Shown piece after piece: positions 54,641-63,485 of a stretch of 64,000 nt of DNA. Positions within the stretch are counted from its first letter, which is position 1, and every line of letters starts with the position of its first letter. The DNA lies in the NCBI RefSeq assembly GCF_001766235.1, contig NZ_CP015164.1, positions 2,321,001 through 2,385,000 of the forward strand. The letters are read 5' to 3'. This stretch comes from Acetobacter ascendens (GTDB taxonomy: Bacteria > Pseudomonadota > Alphaproteobacteria > Acetobacterales > Acetobacteraceae). The notes beneath the pieces were generated by a model that was not told where the DNA came from, did no database searches, and saw only the letters and a list, made by a program, of their open reading frames with translations. A program made the translations under genes and the position numbers.

Positions 54641-55618
54641 TCAGTAAACATAGTCAGACCAGCCGAATTCAAAGCCGCGGGCGGCTCGCAACGCGAGCTT
54701 CGTCTGATCGCGCAAGCGCGAATAGCAGTCATGTAAGAAGCAGGTCTGCTCAACACTCAGCGTGGGGGTGCTGACATGAAACTCGGCGCAATCCTCGCCT
54801 GTCATTACCAGTGGACCCGGTGCAATTAGCGGCGCCGGCCACATCCGTAGCTCATCGAAGTTGCGTCGGTAGAGCACGGTCAACCCCGCATCGACTAGCC
54901 GTTCCCGGATGACGCGAAGCTCAGGTGATAACAGCTCAGTCTTGCGCTTGCGCTCGATCGCTACGCGCGCTTGCGCCAGAAGTTCGTCTAGCGGGCGTAA
55001 TCCCGCGCGAGTCAGTGCAGTCTGGATCGCCGCCTCTGAAGCGACATCGGTAACCAACCCGCGAAGGTGGAACAATAATGTCGTAAACGCATAGCCGCGA
55101 TCACGCTGAACACGAAATCCACGCAGTCGTTCTCGCGGCAAATTGGTGCCCATTGCTGGCGGATGTACCAGTTTGTTGAAGGCGTTCGCCGTCAGGTTGA
55201 GCGCAATGTCCGCCACCTTGAAGCCGGCATCAGTCATGGCAACCACATCTGAACTCCCAAGGGCATAAGCGGCAACATGGGATGAAACTGAGTAGGTTGT
55301 CATCGACGGATCGTAAAGGAATGCCATTGTATCCCGTGAGCGGATCGCCTTAGACACCACGGCTTCATCGGCGGGGCGGGTTTTGTTCCACAGCGTGAAG
55401 GCGCCGAACTCAACTCCGAACGCGCGCATTTCCAGTAACGACCCGACTGTAATCGGCTGACGGGCGACGTGTTTAGCGCCTTTGTCGAACCGCACAAACA
55501 GGATTGGCAATCTCTCGTCGCTTCGACCGTCGGGCTGGAATCGTGTGCCAGTGGTGAACGACATGCTCCAACGATCGGTGGCGCTGCCATGCGGGGCACT
55601 AGGCATCACGTATTTGTA
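54641..55618 (-). CDS. Unrecognised GC-rich protein gene, probably 5'-truncated by an IS
   Basis: At least 322 residues. The frame remains open upstream of its first start (GTG at 55609) right to the IS edge at 55618, so the N-terminus is probably lost. No signal or membrane span is seen; the sequence is soluble, Arg-rich, alpha/beta in look (RLPILFVRFDKGAKHVARQP; LYDPSMTTYSVSSHVAAYAL; AQARVAIERKRKTELLSPEL). The bases are distinctly GC-richer than the host genes. I cannot place it in a family; it may be cargo from the same island as hsdR. Confidence 0.55.
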   Translation of the reverse strand, partial: YKYVMPSAPHGSATDRWSMSFTTGTRFQPDGRSDERLPILFVRFDKGAKHVARQPITVGSLLEMRAFGVEFGAFTLWNKTRPADEAVVSKAIRSRDTMAFLYDPSMTTYSVSSHVAAYALGSSDVVAMTDAGFKVADIALNLTANAFNKLVHPPAMGTNLPRERLRGFRVQRDRGYAFTTLLFHLRGLVTDVASEAAIQTALTRAGLRPLDELLAQARVAIERKRKTELLSPELRVIRERLVDAGLTVLYRRNFDELRMWPAPLIAPGPLVMTGEDCAEFHVSTPTLSVEQTCFLHDCYSRLRDQTKLALRAARGFEFGWSDYVY

Positions 55619-55944
55619 CGGCGTGTCGTCAGTTAAGCCCTGAGAGTGGCACGTGAGGGTTGTACTTTGTGTCTGCGTGTGCTGACTGTTTTCCCGTTTT
55701 TTTGGGGAGACAGACAGATGCGGCGCTATAGTTTACGCGATGACCAGTGGGAGCGGATAAAGGATCTTCTTCCTGGTCGAGAAGGCTATGTCGGCGGCAC
55801 TGCGGTGAACAACCGTCTGTTCGTGGAGGCGGTGCTGTATCGCTATCGCGCGGGTATTCCATGGCGCGACCTTCCTGCCCGTTTCGGTGACTGGAAAAAC
55901 GTGCACCGGCGTCTGCGCCGCTGGTGTGAAAGCGGCGTCATCGA
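55619..55944 (+). mobile_element. Left fragment of IS5/IS427-type element, copy a
   Basis: It starts CGGCGTGTCGTCAGTTAAG after a TA and contains the first 75 or so codons of transposase orfA (ATG at 55718; MRRYSLRDDQWERIKDLLPG ... RWCESGVI). It stops at GTCATCGA, where IS1380 terminal sequence CGCGGATTTCT begins. It is almost identical to copies b (60405-60730) and c (63532 onward). Confidence 0.85.
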
Positions 55945-55955
55945 CGCGGATTTCT
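55945..55955 (-). mobile_element. Detached right tip of IS1380 copy 2
   Basis: CGCGGATTTCT equals, in reverse complement, the last 11 bases of IS1380 copy 1. The remainder of this IS1380 resumes at 58748, on the other side of two IS110-type elements. Confidence 0.7.
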
Positions 55956-56037
55956 TCTGTGATGGGGTGGACGGCTCCCAACGGCATCGCGATGTGCCAA
56001 GGTGAAGTCGTTGCAGAATTCACAGAGGAGGCCACCC

Positions 56038-57078
56038 ATGGAACAAATTATCCGTATTGGCATGGACACGTCAAAAAGTGTTTTCCAATTGCACGGTGTA
56101 AACGCGAAGGAGCAGCCTGTTTTGCGCAGGAAGCTATCCCGCCGGGAGATGGTAAAGTTTTTTGAGAAACTGCCCCCGATTGAAATCGCGATTGAGGCCT
56201 GTGGCGCCTCCCATTACTGGGGGCGGGTGCTCTCGTGTCTGGGACACACAGTGAAGCTGATCGCGCCGCAGCTCGTGAAGCCTTATGTCAAGCGCGGGAA
56301 AAACGATGCCGCCGACGCGGAAGCCCTCTGTGAAGCGATGAGTCGGCCTACAATGCGGTTCGTCCCGCTCAAGAGCGAGGAAGAGCAGGCAGCGTTGATG
56401 CTGATTGGAATGCGGGCACGACTTATCCGGAACCGCACACAGCTCGCCAATACGATCCGGGGATATGCTGCCGAGTTTGGGATCACGGCGCCCAAAGGCA
56501 TGTGCCGGATTGAGGCACTCCTTGATCGGATCGCTGCGGACGAAAGCCTGCCCACATTGACGCGCGAGTTGTTTGCCCTTCACGCAAAGGAATATGCTGA
56601 ATTGCAAGGTGAAATCGAACAGCTTGAGGGCAAGGTGATGGCATGGCACCGCGCCAACGAATGCAGTCAGCGTCTTGCGAAAATTCCGGGCGTTGGCCCG
56701 ATCGGCGCAGCGCTGCTGATGATGAAAACGCCTGATCCGCATCTGTTCAAATCGGGTCGAGCCTTTGCGGCCTGGATCGGATTGACGCCCAGGGATCACT
56801 CAACCGGTGGAAAAACAAGGCTTGGCAGAATCACACGCGCTGGCGATGAGGTCTTGCGAAGCACGCTGGTGGTTGGCGCGACCGCAGTCGTGTCGCATGC
56901 CCGGCGGACCAATGGGAAGAATGCCTCATCTTGGTTACGTGAATTGCTGGAGCGCAAAAAACCGAAACTCGCAGCGGTGGCCCTTGCCAATAAGATTGCG
57001 CGGATTGCCTGGAAACTGATGGTCAGCGGCGAACACTATAAGCGCCTTCTGCAGCAACCCGGCGCAGCTGCTGTTTGA
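56038..57078 (+). CDS. IS110-family transposase (DEDD type), element 1
   Basis: 346 residues from the ATG at 56038, with an AGAGGAGG ribosome site. The DEDD N-terminal domain starts MEQIIRIGMDTSKSVFQLHG, with AIEACGASHYWGRVL and RGKNDAADAEALCEAM carrying later acidic residues. The C-terminal transposase_20 domain is IPGVGPIGAALLMM then FAAWIGLTPRDHSTGGKTRL. The frame is intact, so it may be active. Confidence 0.93.
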   Translation: MEQIIRIGMDTSKSVFQLHGVNAKEQPVLRRKLSRREMVKFFEKLPPIEIAIEACGASHYWGRVLSCLGHTVKLIAPQLVKPYVKRGKNDAADAEALCEAMSRPTMRFVPLKSEEEQAALMLIGMRARLIRNRTQLANTIRGYAAEFGITAPKGMCRIEALLDRIAADESLPTLTRELFALHAKEYAELQGEIEQLEGKVMAWHRANECSQRLAKIPGVGPIGAALLMMKTPDPHLFKSGRAFAAWIGLTPRDHSTGGKTRLGRITRAGDEVLRSTLVVGATAVVSHARRTNGKNASSWLRELLERKKPKLAAVALANKIARIAWKLMVSGEHYKRLLQQPGAAAV

Positions 57079-57336
57079 GCTTAGCCTGGCACGATGCGCT
57101 GACATTTGACGCTCTCGTGCCGAGCTGAGGTCGTGGCTTGCAAGTAATAGAGCAGATGGTGTGATCGATCGATCCATGGCGTGAGAAAACCCGTGGCAAC
57201 CAGTGGTCATCAAAGACCGCTTCTGTGTTTGGGGCTCACGCTGCGGAAGCCATCTTGGCCAGCGACCCTATGGCCGCATCAACAGGCCGGACATATGGAA
57301 GCAAAGATCCGATCATTTTCTTGCCTAGCCCCTTGC

Positions 57337-57374
57337 AAGGGGGAGCCGTCCACATAAGGGGGAGCCGTCCACAT
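57337..57374 (+). repeat. Perfect 19-bp tandem duplication at the IS110 element 1 end
   Basis: AAGGGGGAGCCGTCCACAT occurs at 57337-57355 and again immediately at 57356-57374. Each unit includes the subterminal inverted-repeat arm. The stretch 57079-57640 is otherwise non-coding IS end sequence belonging to elements 1 and 2. Confidence 0.9.
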
Positions 57375-57376
57375 AT

Positions 57377-58741
57377 GGTTGCCGTCCGTTATGCAAGAGT
57401 TTTCTGACCCATATTGACGTGTGATCGTGTGCGGTCTTCTGTAAGGCCTGTTGATGTGGCCTTTCAGAAGCCACTGGCCAGTATGGTGATCAGCGGATCA
57501 GATCCAAATCTCACAGGCGTGCTTTAAAGCACAGAGAAATCCACTGGTTTTTCCGATCCGGATCAGACGATCATGCGCCCATTCAGGTCATCGCCCTCTC
57601 ACACCCCTACCGGTTCCATCCGCGGGAGCCGAGCCATCGCTCAGGCTGCCACGGACAGGGCCGGATCCCGATAATCCTCCTGTTTTGTTGCCATGGCCCA
57701 GATGGCTCGTGCCATCCTGTTGGCCAGCGCAATGGCTACCAGCATACGGGGCTTGCGGGCCAGCATCCGTGCCAGCCAGCTTCCCGGTGCAGGGGCCTTA
57801 CGGCTGGCCCAGTTCACCTGGGTCATGGCGCCCATGATGAGAAGCCTGCGGATATCAGCCTGCCCGGCTTTTGATATCTTCCCCAGCCTTTCCTTTCCGC
57901 CAGATGAGAACTGACGGGGCACCAGCCCCAGCCACGCAGCAAAGTCGCGCCCGCGCCGGAAGCTCTGCAGGTCAGGCGCAAAAGCTTCAATCGCAAGAGC
58001 GGTCAGAGGACCCACTCCAGGCATGCTCTGCAATCTGCAGGTGTTTTCACTTTCCTGGGCAAGCATCCTGATCTTCTTTGTTCTGACATCAATCCGCACA
58101 CTCTGCTCCGAAATCTGTCGCAGCGGATCAAGGCATTCCTGCTTCACAGCCTCTGGCAGAACCGCCTCATCCAGCATGGCTTCAATGTGTCTGATATGCG
58201 CAATCCCCTGTGGCACGACGAGACCGAATTCATACAGAACGGCACGCAGGGCATTCACCAGTTCCGTGCGCTGGTGCACCAGACGCTGCCGGGCCCGGAA
58301 AAGAACGCCACGCGCCTGCTGCGCTTCAGTGCGTGGTTCGACAAAGCGCATTTCCGGCTGACGGGCCGCAATGACAATCGCTTCCGCATCAGCAGCATCG
58401 TTCTTCTGGCGCTTCACGAAAGGCTTCACATACTGCGGAGCGATCAGTCTGACCTCGTGACCAGCTCCTGCCAGTTCGCGAGCCCAGTAATGCGCGCTCC
58501 CGCACGCTTCAAGAACGACCAGAGCAGGCGGCTGCGTGGCCATGAACTGCATAAACTGCTGACGACGCAGCTTTTTGCGAAACATCACCTCGCCCGCACG
58601 CGAAGCTCCATGAACCTGGAAAATGTTCTTTGCCAGATCAACGCCTATCACTGTATCCTTCATCTGCCGTCCTTTCGCGCAGTCGTTTCTTCCAACGACC
58701 ATTCTGGCACATTGCGATGCCGTGCGGGGAGGACGGCAACC
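57377..58741 (-). mobile_element. IS110/IS1111-type element 2
   Basis: Subterminal inverted repeats GGTTGCCGTCC (57377-57387) and GGACGGCAACC (58731-58741) bracket the transposase at 57641-58663. It lies tail to tail with element 1, and its far end abuts IS1380 at 58748. Inside, 57388-57640 shows no gene. Confidence 0.78.
57641..58663 (-). CDS. IS110-family transposase, element 2
   Basis: 340 residues from the ATG at 58663 (MKDTVIGVDLAKNIFQVHGA). DEDD motifs are VVLEACGSAHYWARELAG and KRQKNDAADAEAIVIAA. The C-terminal half has MPGVGPLTALAIEAF and FAAWLGLVPRQFSSGGKERL. It is clearly diverged from element 1, so the two are different IS species. The frame is intact. Confidence 0.93.
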   Translation of the reverse strand: MKDTVIGVDLAKNIFQVHGASRAGEVMFRKKLRRQQFMQFMATQPPALVVLEACGSAHYWARELAGAGHEVRLIAPQYVKPFVKRQKNDAADAEAIVIAARQPEMRFVEPRTEAQQARGVLFRARQRLVHQRTELVNALRAVLYEFGLVVPQGIAHIRHIEAMLDEAVLPEAVKQECLDPLRQISEQSVRIDVRTKKIRMLAQESENTCRLQSMPGVGPLTALAIEAFAPDLQSFRRGRDFAAWLGLVPRQFSSGGKERLGKISKAGQADIRRLLIMGAMTQVNWASRKAPAPGSWLARMLARKPRMLVAIALANRMARAIWAMATKQEDYRDPALSVAA

Positions 58742-58747
58742 ACCCCA

Positions 58748-60404
58748 TCTCACACTTGAGGCAATTTCAGGTCATTTTGTAGAGTTCAGTCATCCCACAG
58801 GAGCCCGATCTGGAATATTGACGATATTCTGCTTCTGGCGGCGGGTTCTGAACGCAGTGAGGGTGTCACGGCCTGAGAAGGCAGTGTTGGTGGAAGCTAT
58901 GTGGTCTGTGCACTGTCTGTTTCTTCAGATGGCCTGCCGGAGCCTTCGCAATCGTGCATGAGCGAGGGCGAATTCATGCTGACAGGGGAACATGTCCGGC
59001 ATGGACAGGACAATCCGACGGACGCTGAGCGTTACACGTGTCGCGATTTTGAGCAGTCGTGCGCGTATGGTGCCACAGGTCGCCGTCTCCAGGCTGGTCT
59101 GGCCAAGGGCCATCTTTTGCAGAGCGGTGAGCAGGACATAGGCTGCGGCCGAGAACCACAGCCGGAGCTGGTTGGCCCGGATGGTGTGGGACGAGGTCCT
59201 GTCTGAGAACAGATCCATCTGGCATTCCTTGATGCGGTTTTCCATATCCCCGCGTGCGCAGTAAATCTGTTCGTAGAGATGGCGGGGGTCGGACATTCCC
59301 TGCGGTAGCGTGGTGACAATAAAGCGATGATAGCGGTTGCCGTGGCGCCATTCGGCCTTGGCCACGACCCGCCTGCGGTGCGTCCAGCTGTCCTTTGTGA
59401 TCCAGTCAAAGGAGGCGAAACCGCGCGCCGCTCTGCCTGTCGTGGCGGCTTCGTCACGAACCTCAGCGGACAAAGAGGCAATCCGGTCATACAGGCGGGT
59501 GTTGCCTGCAAGCCCAAACAGGAAGTCAACGTGGTTGTCTTCGCACCATGTCATCAGACTGTCCCGGGCGAAACCGCTGTCCCCACGCACCAGGATACGC
59601 ACCCGGGGCCAGCGGCTCCTGATCTGCTCCACGATCCGGCGGATGTCTGCCAGTGCTTCCTTCCCCGGGTCCCTGTCTGCCGTGCGCAGGGTAGCGCTGA
59701 GGAGATGGTCCCCGCAGAAGACATACAGGGGAAGATAGCAGTTATGGCCGTAATATCCATGAAAGGCCCGGCCTTCCTGATGGCCATGGATACGATCATC
59801 GGTGGCATCCACATCCAGAACGATCCGGGCGGGTGCGTGCTCATGCTGGTCAAGGAAGAGCGTGACGAACAGGGTAGCCAGGGCCTCATGATCAGCAATG
59901 ATCCGACAGTAACGATCTGCCTTGTGCCCACTGCGCTCTAGCCGGTTCAGCGTGGATTTTCCTGCCAGTGCCGCACAGTTGGCCCGGCTTCCTGACAGAC
60001 GTCCCGATACCAGACCCATGACAGGATCATGACGTAAAGCGTCATGGTCATTAAGGTCTTCATAGCCCAGTGCCAGGCCCATGATCCGCTGACGGACAAG
60101 GTCTTCAACCCGGTATTCCACAAAGGCAGGATGCCGCTTATCGCGAAAACAGGCAGCAAAGCGGCGGCTGAGCCCCAGAATGTCATCAGCCTGCTTCACC
60201 AGAATGACGCCCCCATCCGAACTCATGCGACCCCCGTCAAAACGGGCCACAACACGCCGTCCACAGGAGGCTGGAAACTCATACGCGCCTGCGCTACACT
60301 CTGTCTGCATCGGGTTTTCTTATAGCTTACGAAAATTTCTTTTGTGCAAAACAGACTTTTTCATAATCTAACCCGATGTACAACCCTTCCGTGAGATTTC
60401 CGCG
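58748..60404 (-). mobile_element. IS1380 copy 2 (main body)
   Basis: It runs from TCTCACACTTGAGG at 58748 to the other terminus at 60404 (reverse complement CGCGGAAATCTCAC). Adding the 8 unique tip bases stranded at 55945 gives 1665 bp. Flanks reconstructed on both sides are TCGA, a plausible 4-bp target duplication. Confidence 0.88.
58925..60310 (-). CDS. IS1380 transposase (intact)
   Basis: 461 residues: MQTECSAGAYEFPASCGRRV at the N-terminus, ARFDGGRMSSDGGVILVKQA next, the DDE-type core with VLDVDATDDRIHGHQEGRAF and RILVRGDSGFARDSLMTWCE, and ARGDMENRIKECQMDLFSDR near the C-terminus. It is the intact counterpart of the broken gene at 49709-50997 and could supply transposase to both copies. 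The right IS end is interrupted, which may immobilise this copy. Confidence 0.95.
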   Translation of the reverse strand: MQTECSAGAYEFPASCGRRVVARFDGGRMSSDGGVILVKQADDILGLSRRFAACFRDKRHPAFVEYRVEDLVRQRIMGLALGYEDLNDHDALRHDPVMGLVSGRLSGSRANCAALAGKSTLNRLERSGHKADRYCRIIADHEALATLFVTLFLDQHEHAPARIVLDVDATDDRIHGHQEGRAFHGYYGHNCYLPLYVFCGDHLLSATLRTADRDPGKEALADIRRIVEQIRSRWPRVRILVRGDSGFARDSLMTWCEDNHVDFLFGLAGNTRLYDRIASLSAEVRDEAATTGRAARGFASFDWITKDSWTHRRRVVAKAEWRHGNRYHRFIVTTLPQGMSDPRHLYEQIYCARGDMENRIKECQMDLFSDRTSSHTIRANQLRLWFSAAAYVLLTALQKMALGQTSLETATCGTIRARLLKIATRVTLSVRRIVLSMPDMFPCQHEFALAHARLRRLRQAI

Positions 60405-60730
60405 TCGATGACGCCGCTTTCACACCAGCGGCGCAGACGCCGGTGCACGTTTTTCCAGTCACCGAAACGGGCAGGAAGGTCGCGCCATGGAATACCCGCG
60501 CGATAGCGATACAGCACCGCCTCCACGAACAGACGGTTGTTCACCGCAGTGCCGCCGACATAGCCTTCTCGACCAGGAAGAAGATCCTTTATCCGCTCCC
60601 ACTGGTCATCGCGTAAACTATAGCGCCGCATCTGTCTGTCTCCCCAAAAAAACAGGAAAACAGTCAGCACACGCAGACACAAAGTACAACCCTCACGTGC
60701 CACTCTCAGGACTTAACTGACGACACGCCG
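60405..60730 (-). mobile_element. Left fragment of IS5/IS427-type element, copy b (inverted)
   Basis: The same 326 bp as copy a in opposite orientation, with only isolated base differences. It includes the orfA start (ATG at 60631 on the minus strand), runs to GTCATCGA and meets IS1380 at 60404. TA follows outside at 60731-60732. Confidence 0.85.
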
Positions 60731-60733
60731 TAA

Positions 60734-61638
60734 GAGCCCTTTTGGAAATTCGCTATGATAGGTTTTCAAGAGGTTTTGAGCGTGATTCAAAGGCAGGATG
60801 TGGACGCCAGCACAACGAGGCCGCATGGCCGGAATTACACGCAAGACGAAACGCTATCCGTCTGATCTGACAGATGAGGAATGGGAGCGCATAGCGCCTC
60901 TGATGCCCCCTGCGAACCGGCGTGGTCGGAAACGGACAACCGATTTCCGTGAGATCATCAATGCTCTGCGCTATCTCGTGCGCTCAGGCTGCGGTTGGGA
61001 GATGCTTCCGGTTCATTTTGGCCCATGGCAAACGGTTTACTGGTGGTTCCGCAGGCTGATGCGCCGTTTCCTGTTCCAGACCATTCATGATGTCTGTCTG
61101 ATGCTCGATCGTGAAGCGGCAGGACGCGAAACCAGTCCATCGGGTGGTGTCATTGATAGCCAGAGTATCAAGGCACCCCACGCAAAGACACGTGGTTATG
61201 ACGCAGGCAAGAAGATCGTCGGTCGGAAACGTCACATCGCAGTTGATACGGATGGCCGCCTTCTCCTGGTCCAGCTGACAACAGCCGATATTTCGGACAG
61301 TGCAGGAGGACAGATGATCCTTGATGCCATTCGCAAACGCTGGCCTTGGGTGAAGCACCTGTTTGCCGATGGAGCCTATGACCGCCTCCAGTTGATGGAT
61401 AAGGCCACTTTTCTCGACTTCACAGTCGAGATCATCCGGCGGTCAGAGACAGCAAAAGGGTTTGAAATCCTGCCGCGTCGGTGGGTTGTGGAACGGACCT
61501 TCGGTTGGATGATCCGCTGGCGTCGCCTTGTGAAGGACTACGAACAGCGGATCGACGTCGCAGAGGCCATGATCCACATCGCCATGGGAAGCCTCATGCT
61601 ACGCCGAAACGCTCATCCGTGAATTTCCAAAAGGGCTC
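60734..61638 (+). mobile_element. IS5-family (IS1031-like) insertion sequence, complete
   Basis: Terminal inverted repeats GAGCCCTTTTGGAAATTC (60734-60751) and GAATTTCCAAAAGGGCTC (61621-61638) are perfect over 18 bp. The target duplication is TAA (60731-60733 and 61639-61641), the 3-bp TNA type of the IS1031 group. It contains one intact transposase gene and is 905 bp long. Confidence 0.92.
60798..61622 (+). CDS. IS5-family (IS1031-like) transposase
   Basis: 274 residues in one frame, beginning MWTPAQRGRM as IS1031-group proteins do. The DDE core is SPSGGVIDSQSIKAPHAKTR and GYDAGKKIVGRKRHIAVDTD, then KHLFADGAYDRLQLM, and the C-terminal signature is RWVVERTFGWMIRWRRLVKD. Complete element and clean target duplication suggest a recent, possibly active insertion. 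Confidence 0.95.
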   Translation: MWTPAQRGRMAGITRKTKRYPSDLTDEEWERIAPLMPPANRRGRKRTTDFREIINALRYLVRSGCGWEMLPVHFGPWQTVYWWFRRLMRRFLFQTIHDVCLMLDREAAGRETSPSGGVIDSQSIKAPHAKTRGYDAGKKIVGRKRHIAVDTDGRLLLVQLTTADISDSAGGQMILDAIRKRWPWVKHLFADGAYDRLQLMDKATFLDFTVEIIRRSETAKGFEILPRRWVVERTFGWMIRWRRLVKDYEQRIDVAEAMIHIAMGSLMLRRNAHP

Positions 61639-61639
61639 T

Positions 61640-61671
61640 AAGAAAGTGTTTATAAAACAGGGAACTTTCTT
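61640..61671. terminator. AT-rich hairpin in the dksA upstream region
   Basis: AAGAAAGT (61640-61647) pairs with ACTTTCTT (61664-61671), followed by an A/T-rich run. The rest of 61672-61847 is AT-rich and non-coding, and should hold the dksA promoter. Direction and role of the hairpin are unclear. Confidence 0.3.
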
Positions 61672-61847
61672 AAAATATTTTTTCATTACTCATTTTAAAT
61701 GTAGTCTTTTCTTACTCTTACTTTATCCTTTGTCTTTTTTCTGCGTTTTTGCCTCATAAAATTGTTGGCGGGTGAGCGGGATGCCGCTATAAGCCGCGTC
61801 ATTCTTTCAAGGCAGGCTGCCTGTCATTGCAAAGGCTGACGACAGAC

Positions 61848-62261
61848 ATGATTACCTTACCGCCAGATTATCGCCCCTCTGAAGATGAAGAGTTCATGAA
61901 TCCCCTTCAGACGGAGTACTTCCGGCAGAAATTGCTTAAATGGCGCGCCTACCTTCTCAAAGAAGCAGGAGATACGCTTGCCAGCCTTTCCGAAGGCGGC
62001 ATCCATGAAGCTGACATTACTGACCGTGCCAGCGTGGAAACTGACCGCGCACTGGAACTGCGTACGCGAGACCGCGCCCGCAAGCTGATTGGCAAAATCA
62101 ACCTTGCTTTGCAGCGGGTTGAAAACGGCACATATGGTTACTGTGAAGAAACGGGTGAGCCTATTGGCCTGAAACGGCTGGAAGCACGCCCAATTGCCAC
62201 GCTTTCCATTGAAGCGCAGGAACAGCACGAGCGCATGGAAAAAACCCACCGGGACGATTAA
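61848..62261 (+). CDS. dksA: RNA polymerase-binding transcription factor DksA (single-Cys type)
   Basis: 137 residues from the ATG at 61848. The coiled-coil region (YFRQKLLKWRAYLLKEAGDT, later ADITDRASVETDRALELRTR) carries the tip acidic residues that enter the polymerase secondary channel. The usual four-Cys zinc finger is reduced to one cysteine in GTYGYCEETGEPIG; the others are replaced (ATLSIEAQE). This zinc-independent form is common in alphaproteobacteria. It works with ppGpp to adjust promoter use under starvation. Confidence 0.94.
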   Translation: MITLPPDYRPSEDEEFMNPLQTEYFRQKLLKWRAYLLKEAGDTLASLSEGGIHEADITDRASVETDRALELRTRDRARKLIGKINLALQRVENGTYGYCEETGEPIGLKRLEARPIATLSIEAQEQHERMEKTHRDD

Positions 62262-62332
62262 TTTTTTCGTCTTTTTTACCGTATCTGGTCTTGCGGCGTT
62301 CCGCGCGAACAGCTAGAACGCCCGCAGACTAC

Positions 62333-62407
<75 letters not shown>

Positions 62408-62502
62408 GTCTTCCTTGTTTTTCAATGACTTGCAGAATCTGGCAATGTCTGTGACTGCTAGCATAACCCTAGCATAGTCACCGAAAACTAAGGATTTTTG
62501 GG

Positions 62503-62655
62503 GTGAATAAGCATAGTCCTAGCTTAGCTTCCGCACCATATAATGTGTTTCAACAGAAGGGTTCTGCTAACTGGTCGATTCGTTTTTCGATTCCAGGGCA
62601 AGGACAAATCCGCAAATCACTAGGCACAAGTGATCGTAAGCTAGCAGAGACACTA
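62503..62655 (+). pseudogene. N-terminal fragment of a second integrase
   Basis: It starts at a GTG at 62503 and encodes MNKHSPSLASAPYNVFQQKG, then SANWSIRFSIPGQGQIRKSL and GTSDRKLAETL, the arm-type N-terminus of a tyrosine recombinase. It is cut at 62655 by an IS5-family element. The coding sense resumes in frame at 63486-63530 (EWAFAKNVKKFSPL) and is cut again by the next IS. The remainder lies outside the window, if it exists. Confidence 0.75.
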
Positions 62656-63485
62656 GGCTCAGGACCCATTGATTTGATTGCGGAAATCTGATTCAGCCTC
62701 TGTGAGGAGACTGAAGATGAGTGACCTGTATTGGCTGACCGAGGAACAGATGGATCGTCTGCGGCCCTTTTTCCCGAAGAGCCATGGCAAACCTCGCGTT
62801 GATGACCGTCGTGTGTTGAGTGGGATCATTTTCGTGAACAGAAATGGTCTGCGCTGGCGTGATGCCCCCCCGGGAATACGGTCCACACAAGACGCTCTAC
62901 AACCGCTGGAAGCGCTGGAGTGCTATGGGGATCTTCATCCGCATGATGGTGGGATTGGCTACTGGCAAGGCAGAGCCTCAGACAATCATGATTGATGCGA
63001 CCTATCTCAAGGCCCATCGCACGGCTTCGAGCCTGCGGTTAAAAAAGGGGGCCCAGGCCGTTTGATCGGGCGGACCAAAGGCGGGATGAATACGAAGCTG
63101 CATGCTGTCACTGACCGGAACGGACGTCCGCTCGACTTCTTCATGACAGCAGGTCAGATCAGTGATTATACTGGTGCCGCTGCCCTTCTGGACAGTCTCC
63201 CATCAGCCGAATGGATGCTGGCAGACCGGGGCTACGACGCTGACTGGTTCAGAGAGGCCCTGGAGGAGAAAGGGATCAAACCCTGTATTCCTGGTCGAAA
63301 ATCTCGCGCAAAACCGGTCAAATACGACAAACGGAAATACAAAAGACGCAACCGTATCGAGATCATGTTCGGCAGGCTCAAGGACTGGAGACGGGTCGCA
63401 ACACGCTATGACAGATGCCCGACCGTCTTCTTCTCCGCAGTCTGCCTCGCCGCAACCGTCTTGTTCTGGCTATGAGTCCTGAGCC
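62656..63485 (+). mobile_element. IS5-family (IS427/IS6501 group) element, complete ends
   Basis: Inverted repeats GGCTCAGGACCCAT (62656-62669) and ATGAGTCCTGAGCC (63472-63485) match at 13 of 14 positions. TA duplications lie at 62654-62655 and 63486-63487. Length is 830 bp. Removing it with one TA restores the interrupted integrase frame. Confidence 0.9.
62717..63475 (+). pseudogene. IS427-group transposase with a C-run frameshift
   Basis: orfA starts at 62717 (MSDLYWLTEEQMDRLRPFFP; KSHGKPRVDDRRVLSG). At the C-rich run near 62865 it slips out of frame, and the family sequence resumes as REYGPHKTLYNRWKRW in another frame through MIDATYLKAHRTASSLRLKK. A TTAAAAAAGG stretch at 63039-63048 then allows a -1 shift into orfB (GRLIGRTKGGMNTKLHAV to ATVLFWL, stop at 63475). 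The second shift is normal for this group; the first is probably damage. Confidence 0.85.

Larger units (their letters stand above)
55956..57376 (+). mobile_element. IS110/IS1111-type element 1
   Basis: It contains the transposase at 56038-57078. Subterminal 12-bp inverted repeats TGGACGGCTCCC (55968-55979) and GGGAGCCGTCCA (57341-57352, repeated at 57360-57371) are the mark of the IS1111 subgroup. The outer limits are approximate. Confidence 0.75.
55619..60730. mobile_element. 5.1-kb nested IS block with inverted 326-bp ends
   Basis: Both outer ends are the same 326-bp left part of an IS5/IS427-type element in opposite orientation (55619-55944 and 60405-60730). Each is bordered outside by TA. 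Inside are IS1380 (minus) and two IS110/IS1111-type elements placed within the IS1380 terminal repeat. It may have moved as a unit using the two identical left ends. Confidence 0.6.

Noticed and set aside
48314..55618. Complete prophage or intact type I restriction system
   Set aside because: There are no phage structural genes, hsdM and hsdS are missing, and both integrase and hsdR are truncated.
57337..57374. Short repeat array as a CRISPR
   Set aside because: Two directly adjacent 19-bp units with no spacers, inside an IS end; no cas genes in the window.
59327..59941. 204-residue plus-strand frame over IS1380 copy 2
   Set aside because: Antisense to the intact transposase; an equivalent shadow appears over copy 1.
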